64,000 bases of DNA, taken from assembly GCF_020564565.1 (NCBI RefSeq), contig NZ_JAJCTD010000006.1, positions 248,001 through 312,000 of the forward strand. Direction: 5' to 3'. The first letter of the stretch is position 1. Each line of letters starts with the position of its first letter. The notes under the pieces are model-generated. The model saw only the letters and a list, made by a program, of their open reading frames with translations, had not been told where the DNA came from and made no database searches. The translations under genes were made by a program, and so were the position numbers. This document shows, piece by piece, positions 58,653 to 64,000 of this stretch. This stretch comes from Rhodobacter sp. Har01. Lineage in GTDB: Bacteria > Pseudomonadota > Alphaproteobacteria > Rhodobacterales > Rhodobacteraceae.

Positions 58653-59813
58653 ATGCCGACGCCGCTTCGCGACCAGTTCCTGCAGGCCATGTCCCGCGCC
58701 GCGCAGACGGTGAACGTGGTCACCACAGACGGGCCGGCGGGGCGTGCCGGGGTGACAGTCTCGGCCATGGCCTCGGTCTCGGCCGATACGCCGCGGCCGA
58801 CGCTCTTGGTCTGCGTTCATCACCAGGCCTCGGCGGCGGGCAGCATCCTGGGCAACGGGCATTTCGTGGTGAACATCCTGCGCGATGACCAGGCCTATAT
58901 CGCCGATGCCTTTGCGGGGCGCTTCAAGGACCAGCTGGCCGACAAGTTCGACGTCACCGATTGGGTGGCGATGGGGTCGGGCAGCCCGCGGGTGGCCGAG
59001 GGGCTGGTGGCGCTGGACTGCCGGGTCACCTCGTCCGACCGGATCGGCACCCACCACGTCTTCATGGGCGCGGTGCAAGAGGTGCACCTGGCGCCCTCGG
59101 GGCTGCCGCTGATCTATGCCCACCGCGCCTATGGCAGCCCGAGGCGGATCGACACGCCCGCCAGCCTGGCCGATGCGCGCCAGGGTCAGGAGGCGCGGCT
59201 GTCGGTTGCGGCGCTGCGCAGCTTTGGCCCCTATGTGCTGCCCGGTCTGGTGCGTCGGCTGGCCGAGGCCGGCCCGCTGGACCTGACGCTGGTCGAGGGC
59301 GACCAGCGCCGGGTCGAGGCGGCGCTGCGGTCGGGCGAGGCGGAACTGGGCCTTCTGCACGAGGCCGAGCTGGGGCCGGGCTATGTGACGCTGCCGCTGG
59401 CCGAGCTGGACCCGGTGGTGGTGCTGGCCGCGGACCACCCGCTGGCGCGGCGCGGTGCGCTTGAGGTTCGCGATCTGGCCGGCCAGCCGCTGGTGCTGCT
59501 GGCGGCGCCGCCGGCCGATGCCCAGGTGCTGCACCTGCTGCGGGCCGGGGGCGTCGAGCCGAAGATCGCCTTCCGCTCGTCCAGCTTCGAGATGGTGCGC
59601 GGGCTGGTCGGCCAGGGCCTGGGCGTCGCGGTGCTGTCGATGCGGCCGGCGACGACGATGTCCTGCGAAGGCCGGCCGCTGGCGACGCTGCCGCTGCGCA
59701 GTGCCGAGCGGCCCGGCCGCATCGTGCTGGCCCACCGCGCCGACGCCCGCCTCGGCCCCGCCGCCGAACGCTTCCTGGCCCTTGCCCGATCCCCCGAACC
59801 CATCCTCGCCTGA
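58653..59813 (+). CDS. Flavin reductase fused to a LysR-type ligand-binding domain
   Basis: 386 residues in one uninterrupted frame. Residues about 7-165 form a flavin-reductase/FMN-binding split barrel (VTVSAMASVSADTPRPTLLV, then GHFVVNIL and DRIGTHHVFMGAV). Residues about 182-380 form a LysR substrate-binding domain (RLSVAALRSFGPYVLPGLVR, then ELGLLHEAEL and GQGLGVAVLS). There is no HTH. The second domain resembles in pattern that of the LysR regulator at 61116-62027. It could be a reductase gated by the pathway ligand. ATG 58653 starts the barrel; ATG 58581 would add a Pro-rich leader. Confidence 0.9.
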   Translation: MPTPLRDQFLQAMSRAAQTVNVVTTDGPAGRAGVTVSAMASVSADTPRPTLLVCVHHQASAAGSILGNGHFVVNILRDDQAYIADAFAGRFKDQLADKFDVTDWVAMGSGSPRVAEGLVALDCRVTSSDRIGTHHVFMGAVQEVHLAPSGLPLIYAHRAYGSPRRIDTPASLADARQGQEARLSVAALRSFGPYVLPGLVRRLAEAGPLDLTLVEGDQRRVEAALRSGEAELGLLHEAELGPGYVTLPLAELDPVVVLAADHPLARRGALEVRDLAGQPLVLLAAPPADAQVLHLLRAGGVEPKIAFRSSSFEMVRGLVGQGLGVAVLSMRPATTMSCEGRPLATLPLRSAERPGRIVLAHRADARLGPAAERFLALARSPEPILA

Positions 59814-59823
59814 AAGGACCGAA

Positions 59824-60237
59824 ATGGCCCACCTCCGCCACCGCAAGTTCAACACCAAGGACACCTACCCCGAGCAGAAACTGGACAACGACCTGTGCCA
59901 GGCCGTGGTCGCGCGCGGCACCACGATCTTCCTGCGCGGCCAGTGCCCGCAGGACCTGGACACCGCGCAGAACATCGGCAGCCACGATCCGGTCGAGCAG
60001 ACCCACAAGGTGATGCAGAACATCCGCCAGCTGGTCGAGGAATGCGGCGGCCGGATGGAGCACGTGACCAAGCTGGTCGTCTACCTGACCGACGTGCGCC
60101 ACCGCGAGGCGGTCTACCGCACCATGGGCGACTACATCCGCGGCGTGCATCCGGTCTGCACCGGTCTGGTGGTCGTCGCCCTTGCCCGGCCTGACTGGCT
60201 GGTCGAGATCGACGCCACTGCCGTCATTCCCGACTGA
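59824..60237 (+). CDS. RidA/YjgF/UK114-family protein
   Basis: 137 residues. RidA-fold deaminases remove reactive enamine/imine intermediates or serve as pathway-specific hydrolases. The family Arg in FLRGQCP and the VTKLVVYLTDVRHR stretch are visible. The N-terminal HRKFNTKDTYPEQKLDNDLCQAV is longer than in archetypal RidA, placing it in a catabolic subgroup. AAAGGA precedes the ATG and the gap from the fusion gene is 10 bp, so the two are co-transcribed. Confidence 0.92.
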   Translation: MAHLRHRKFNTKDTYPEQKLDNDLCQAVVARGTTIFLRGQCPQDLDTAQNIGSHDPVEQTHKVMQNIRQLVEECGGRMEHVTKLVVYLTDVRHREAVYRTMGDYIRGVHPVCTGLVVVALARPDWLVEIDATAVIPD

Positions 60238-60254
60238 AGCTCCCTGCATCGACC

Positions 60255-60378
60255 CCGGGGGTTTCACACCCCCGGACCCCCGTGGGATATTTGGGGACAG
60301 ATGAAACCAGCACGGCCTTCGCCTTTTCATCTGTCCGAAAATATCCTCTGGGGGTCCGGGGGCGAAGCGCCCCCGGGG
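60255..60378. repeat. Dispersed intergenic repeat, locus G (inverted pair)
   Basis: CCCCGGGGGTTTCACACCCCC, split by its loop, leads into GGACCCCCGTGGGATATTTG and GGACAGATGAAA. This is mirrored by TTTTCATCTGTCCGAAAATATC, CTCTGGGGGTCC and GGGGGCGAAGCGCCCCC. It interrupts the cluster between RidA and DUF1028 without changing strand. Confidence 0.85.
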
Positions 60379-60399
60379 GTTGCCCCCAAGAGGTGCCGC

Positions 60400-61077
60400 A
60401 TGACCTTTTCGCTGCTTGCCCGTTGTCCCCGGTCCGGCCAGTTCGGCATGGTGATCTCGTCTTCCTCGCCCGCTGTCGCTGCCCGCTGTGCCCATGCCCG
60501 GGCCGGGGTCGGGGTGGCGGCGACGCAGAACATCACCGACCCGGCGCTCGGGCCGCGGCTCTTGGATCTGATGGAGGCCGGCGCCAGTGCGCCGCAAGCG
60601 ATGGCGCAGGTGGTGGCCGAGGCGCCGTTCATCGACCATCGCCAGTTGCTTTGCGTCGACCGCGCCGGGCGGGTGGCCACGCATTCGGGCGCGCAGACGT
60701 TGGGCATCTGGGCGCTGGCAGAAGGCGAGGGCGTGGTGGCCGGAGGGAACCTCCTGGCCAATGCTTCGGTGCCCAAGGCCATGGTCGCCGGCTTCAACGC
60801 CGCCCGGGGCGCGTTCGGCGACCGCCTGATCGCCGCGCTGAAGGCGGGTGCTGCGGCGGGCGGAGAGGCCGGGCCGGTGCATTCGGCGGGGCTTCTGATC
60901 GTCGACCGCGAGACCTGGCCGGTGGCCTGGCTGCGTGCCGACTGGTCCGAGGCCGCGATGCCGATCGAAGAGGTCGCCCGCGCTTGGGAGGTCTATGCCC
61001 CGCAGATGGCCGCCTACATCCAGCGCGCCAAGGACCCGCGCGCGGCGCCGTCCTACGGCGTGCCGGGTGACGAATAG
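60400..61077 (+). CDS. DUF1028-family protein (Ntn-hydrolase-like)
   Basis: 225 residues. MTFSLLARCPRSGQFGMVI and the SSSPAVAARCAHARAGVG block are typical of DUF1028, followed by ATQNITDP and AGGNLLANASV. The family has an Ntn-hydrolase-like fold and is found with amidase, RidA and ring-opening genes; its reaction is not established. AAGAGG precedes ATG 60400. It fits a cluster that degrades an N-containing compound. Confidence 0.92.
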   Translation: MTFSLLARCPRSGQFGMVISSSSPAVAARCAHARAGVGVAATQNITDPALGPRLLDLMEAGASAPQAMAQVVAEAPFIDHRQLLCVDRAGRVATHSGAQTLGIWALAEGEGVVAGGNLLANASVPKAMVAGFNAARGAFGDRLIAALKAGAAAGGEAGPVHSAGLLIVDRETWPVAWLRADWSEAAMPIEEVARAWEVYAPQMAAYIQRAKDPRAAPSYGVPGDE

Positions 61078-61115
61078 GGTTTTCCCCGGCCCAAGGCGCG
61101 GCTAGCCTGCGGCCC

Positions 61116-62027
61116 ATGGCCCTGCGCTTTACCCTGAGGCAGCTGGAATACCTGGTCGCCGTGGGCGAGACCGGCTCGATCGTGGCCGCGGCGGACCGGG
61201 TGAATGTCTCGTCGCCCTCGATCTCGGCCGCCATCGCCCTGCTGGAGGGCGAGTTCGGCCTGCCGCTGTTCGTGCGTCGGCACGCCCGGGGTCTGTCGCT
61301 CACGCAAGGCGGGCGTCAGTTCGTGGCCGAGGCGCGGGCGGTGCTGGCGGCGGCCGGGCGGCTGAACGATCTGGCCAATGCCATCACCGGGCAGGTGCGC
61401 GGGCCGTTGTCGGTCGGCTGCCTTGTCACCTTTGCCCAGGTCATCCTGCCGGGCCTGCGCCGCAGCTTCACCGAGCGCTTCCCCGAGGTCGACTTCCGCC
61501 AGTTCGAACATCACCAGGCCGAGATTTTCGAAGGCCTGCGCCAGGCACGCCTGGACGTGGCGCTGACCTACGACCTGGACATTCCCGCCGACCTGAGCTT
61601 CGTGCCGCTGCGGTCGCTGCCGCCCTATGCGCTGTTCCCCGCGGGGCACCCGCTGGCCGGCCGCGCTGACGTAACCCCGGCCGACCTGGCGCCCTTGCCG
61701 ATGGTGCTCTTGGACCTGCCGTTCTCGACCGACTACTTCCTCGAGATCTTCCGCCCGCTTGGCCTGAAGCCCAAGGTGGTCGAGCGCACCCGCGACATCG
61801 GGGTGATGCGGGCGATGGTGGCGAACGGCTTCGGCTATTCCATCGCCAACATCCGCCCCGCACCCGAGGCGGCGCCGGATGGGCGGCCGCTGGTGCTGGT
61901 GCCGCTGGTCGGCCCCGCGCCGCTGTGCCTGGGCCTTGTGCTGACCGATGGCGCCATGGGCGCGCTGACCATCCGCGCCTTCCTGGAGCATTGCCGCGAA
62001 ACCCTGGCCGAGGGCCTGCCGGCATGA
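61116..62027 (+). CDS. LysR-family transcriptional regulator
   Basis: 303 residues. The N-terminal HTH (about 5-64) has LRQLEYLVAVGETGSIVAAA and NVSSPSISAAIALLEGEFG; a LysR substrate-binding domain starts near 92 (GPLSVGCLVTFAQVILPGLR). It probably controls the Rieske/flavin-reductase/RidA/DUF1028 cluster, although it is on the same strand rather than divergent. The gene starts 38 bp after DUF1028. It overlaps the next gene by 4 bp. Confidence 0.94.
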   Translation: MALRFTLRQLEYLVAVGETGSIVAAADRVNVSSPSISAAIALLEGEFGLPLFVRRHARGLSLTQGGRQFVAEARAVLAAAGRLNDLANAITGQVRGPLSVGCLVTFAQVILPGLRRSFTERFPEVDFRQFEHHQAEIFEGLRQARLDVALTYDLDIPADLSFVPLRSLPPYALFPAGHPLAGRADVTPADLAPLPMVLLDLPFSTDYFLEIFRPLGLKPKVVERTRDIGVMRAMVANGFGYSIANIRPAPEAAPDGRPLVLVPLVGPAPLCLGLVLTDGAMGALTIRAFLEHCRETLAEGLPA

Positions 62028-62716
62028 CCGTCGCGATGATCGTGGCCCATGGCCAGCCCAGCGATCCCGGCCCGGCGGCGGCCGAGCTGGACCGGCTGGC
62101 CGCAAGGGTTTTGGCGCTGATGCCCGGCTGGGACATCGGTGCCGCGACCCTGGCCGAACCCGGCGCGCTGGCCAGGGCAGCGAACCGGCCGCCGGGCGTG
62201 GTCTTTCCGCTGTTCATGGCGGGCGGCTGGTTCACCCGCAGCCTGATTCCGGCGCGGCTGGCCGAGGCCGGGGCATCCGGCTGGCAAGTGCTGGAGCCCT
62301 TTGGCTGCGACCCGGCACTGCACGACCTGACGCTGCGCATCGCCGCCGCAAGCGGCGCGGACAGGGTGCTGCTGGCCGCGCATGGATCAATGAAGTCGCC
62401 GGTTCCGGGGGCCATCGCCGCCCATGTCGCGGCGCGGATCACGGCGGAAACCGGCCTCCCCGCGACGGCGGCGTTCATTGACCAAGGCCCGCAGATCGAG
62501 GCCGCAACGGGCCATGGCCCCCGGTCCGTGTGCCTGCCGTTCTTTGCCATGGCCGGGGGGCATGTCACCGATGACATCCCGGGGGCGCTGGCGAAGGCCG
62601 GGTTCCGCGGGCGGCTGTTGCCGCCGGTGGGGCTGCACCCCGAGGTGCCGGGCCTGATCGCGCGGGCTATCGCCGCTGCAGCACCGGTCTGTACCGGGGC
62701 GTGCCGCTGGGCCTAG
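62024..62716 (+). CDS. CbiX/SirB-like chelatase-family protein
   Basis: 230 residues. AMIVAHGQPSDPGPA near the N-terminus supplies the catalytic-type His of sirohydrochlorin (cobalto-/ferro-) chelatases; a second half repeats with VLLAAHGSMKSPVP, so both CbiX halves are present (CbiX-long layout). Such enzymes insert Co or Fe into sirohydrochlorin. Its 4-bp ATGA overlap with the LysR gene is unexpected, since no cobalamin or siroheme genes are near. Function by family only. Confidence 0.82.
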   Translation: MTVAMIVAHGQPSDPGPAAAELDRLAARVLALMPGWDIGAATLAEPGALARAANRPPGVVFPLFMAGGWFTRSLIPARLAEAGASGWQVLEPFGCDPALHDLTLRIAAASGADRVLLAAHGSMKSPVPGAIAAHVAARITAETGLPATAAFIDQGPQIEAATGHGPRSVCLPFFAMAGGHVTDDIPGALAKAGFRGRLLPPVGLHPEVPGLIARAIAAAAPVCTGACRWA

Positions 62717-62720
62717 GGGC

Positions 62721-62768
62721 CGGAATTCGAAGTCGAATTCCGTGCACGATTTCCGACTTCGGAAATCG
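62721..62768 (+). repeat. 48-bp double-palindrome repeat, copy 2
   Basis: The inverse of the element at 2129-2176, one mismatch in 48. Palindrome 1 is 62721-62742 (arm CGGAATTCGA), palindrome 2 is 62747-62768 (arm CGATTTCCGA), joined by GTGCAC. GTTTT follows, so after the plus-strand chelatase gene it looks like a terminator. It lies between two convergent stops, filling the gap almost exactly. Confidence 0.9.
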
Positions 62769-62771
62769 TTT

Positions 62772-64000
62772 TCAGACCGTGTGCAGGTAGAGGTCGAAGT
62801 CCACCTCGCTGACCGTCCGCATAACCCGCTGGTATTCCGCCGCCTTGATGGCGGTGAAGGTGCGGTGCATGTCCTCGCCCAGCGCGTCCTTCAGGAAGGC
62901 CGACCGGCGTGCCGCATCGATGGCGGATTTCCAGTCGGTGGGGATGCCGGCGTGCTCTGCCCCGTCCTCGTAACCATTGCCGGTGGTTTCCGGCCCGGGG
63001 TCGATGCGGTTGCGCATCCCGTGGCGGATGCCCGCCAGCACGGTGGCGGCCACCAGATAGGGGTTGGCATCCACGCCCGAGGGACGGTGCTCGATCCGCC
63101 GCGCGCGGAGGTCGCCGGCCGGGATGCGCAGCGCGACCGAACGGTTGTTCACCCCCCAGCTGGGGCTGACCGGCGCATAGCTCTGGCTGGCGAAGCGGCG
63201 CCAGGAATTGGCGTGGGGGGCGAAGACCAGCATCGATTCCGCCATGGTGTCGCGCAGGCCGCCAAGGGCGTGCAAGAGGGTGGGGTTCCATTGTCCCTCG
63301 ACCGCCTCGACGAAGACGTTGGTGCCGGCGGCGTCCATCATCGACACATGGAAGTGCATGCCGGACCCGGCGTAGTCTTCGTTCGGCTTGGCCATGAAGC
63401 AGGCGGTCACGCCGTGCGCGCGGGCCTGCGCCCGCACGATCCGCTTGAGCCGGACCACGTCATCGGCGGCCTGCATCACGTCGGTGCGGTAGTGCAGGGT
63501 CAGCTCATACTGGCCGGGGGCGTATTCGCTGATCATCGTCTCGGCGGTGATCCCGGCCGCCCTGGCGCCGGCGTAGATGTCGTTGAAGAGCGGCATCATC
63601 CCATGCAGGTGGTCGACCGAATAGACCTCGGTCTTGCGCGACTTGCGGCCGTCCAGCACGTCGCGGGCGGGCTGCATCTTGCCGTCGGGGCCGCGGTCGT
63701 TGTCCAAGAGGAAGAACTCAAGCTCGAAGGCGCCGGCCGGGAACAGCCCCTCTGCCGCCAGCGCATCGACCTGCCGTTGCAGGGCGTGGCGGGGGTCGCT
63801 GGTCATCTTGGCACCGTCGAGGGTGTACATCGACATGAACACTTCGCCGCGCGGAGGCGTGGTGTTGTGCAAGGGCTTCAGCGTGCCGGGAACAGGCCAG
63901 GCGCGCAGGTCACCGTCGCCCTGATCCCAGATCAGCCCGGTCTCGTGCACGTCCTCGCCGCAGATATCCAGCCCCAGGATCGAGATCGGCAGGTGCCGAC
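62772..64000 (-). CDS. Glutamine-synthetase-family ligase, 5' end outside window
   Basis: At least 409 residues; the frame stays open to base 64000 (upstream codons read LPISILGLDICGEDV), so the start is outside. GS beta-grasp and catalytic motifs include FELEFFLLDND, YELTLHYRTD, GSGMHFHVSM, NNRSVALRIP and RIEHRPSGVDANPYLVAA. It lacks the adenylylation-loop context of GlnA and is nearer the gamma-glutamylpolyamine synthetase (PuuA/GlnA3-like) branch, which joins glutamate to amines. The substrate is not determinable here. Confidence 0.93.
   Translation of the reverse strand, partial: RHLPISILGLDICGEDVHETGLIWDQGDGDLRAWPVPGTLKPLHNTTPPRGEVFMSMYTLDGAKMTSDPRHALQRQVDALAAEGLFPAGAFELEFFLLDNDRGPDGKMQPARDVLDGRKSRKTEVYSVDHLHGMMPLFNDIYAGARAAGITAETMISEYAPGQYELTLHYRTDVMQAADDVVRLKRIVRAQARAHGVTACFMAKPNEDYAGSGMHFHVSMMDAAGTNVFVEAVEGQWNPTLLHALGGLRDTMAESMLVFAPHANSWRRFASQSYAPVSPSWGVNNRSVALRIPAGDLRARRIEHRPSGVDANPYLVAATVLAGIRHGMRNRIDPGPETTGNGYEDGAEHAGIPTDWKSAIDAARRSAFLKDALGEDMHRTFTAIKAAEYQRVMRTVSEVDFDLYLHTV

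Noticed and set aside
23210..60378. Dispersed repeats considered as a CRISPR array
   Set aside because: Units are kilobases apart, not regularly spaced, and lie at gene ends; no cas genes are present.
2129..62768. Pair of inverted 48-bp repeats considered as ends of a 60-kb mobile element
   Set aside because: The interval holds housekeeping genes (hemE, hemC, argE, a tRNA gene, deoC) in uniform composition; no transposase or integrase is present.

Overview
This window is a stretch of a very GC-rich alphaproteobacterial chromosome, most likely Rhodobacteraceae (Rhodobacter/Paracoccus relatives). The reasons are gene content and order (hemE/hemC back to back, a frcBCAK-type sugar transporter, a compact RpoN, an Mrp antiporter operon with fused mrpA/B) and the short intergenic repeats that end many genes. 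Nearly all of it is coding. I see no IS element, prophage, CRISPR array or rRNA; there is one tRNA gene. The first gene (hemF) and the last (a glutamine-synthetase-family gene) run off the window.

Layout. 1-8.8 kb: heme synthesis (hemF end, hemE, hemC), a DMT exporter, a YbbAP-type ABC exporter with divergent tesA, and yceI. 8.9-10.3 kb: an FAD-linked 2-hydroxyacid dehydrogenase. 10.4-21.9 kb: the most unusual region, described below. 22-28 kb: argE, mnmH facing a selD fused to an FAD oxidoreductase, and rpoN. 28-34.7 kb: a hydantoinase/oxoprolinase-like gene, an elongator-type tRNA-Met, a three-gene lipid-glycan operon (GT2, LAB_N, ArnT-like) and a DUF533 gene. 34.7-41.2 kb: an IclR regulator divergent from a GAPDH-family gene, a K+ channel, a double-domain aldehyde dehydrogenase, and deoC with a TTG start. 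41.4-48.4 kb: nhaD tail to tail with the Mrp operon. 48.7-53.8 kb: frcBCAK and its divergent ROK regulator. 53.8-64 kb: a DMT exporter, adenine deaminase, an SGNH hydrolase, an apparent catabolic cluster (Rieske oxygenase, flavin-reductase/LysR-domain fusion, RidA, DUF1028, LysR), a CbiX-like gene and the glutamine-synthetase-family gene.

The candidate new system (10.4-21.9 kb) combines two exported caspase-fold proteases, a chymotrypsin-fold protease made as a zymogen, an HtrA-like protease with two PDZ domains in an operon with a response regulator and a sensor kinase, and three exported paralogues. The paralogues share an N-terminal helical motif, a C-terminal beta domain with a cysteine pair, and the same last two residues (Thr-Asn). 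Three copies of a 17-bp palindromic box, RTGACAAATSCMGTCAT, lie in its promoter regions, so it looks like one regulon. I infer a two-component-controlled envelope proteolytic cascade. A basic residue at the zymogen activation site (GGK/VIGG) would suit cleavage by a metacaspase-like enzyme. This is a hypothesis from sequence; nothing here proves it.

The window also holds two inverted copies of a 48-bp double palindrome about 60 kb apart, and seven loci of a second intergenic repeat family that often forms long hairpins.
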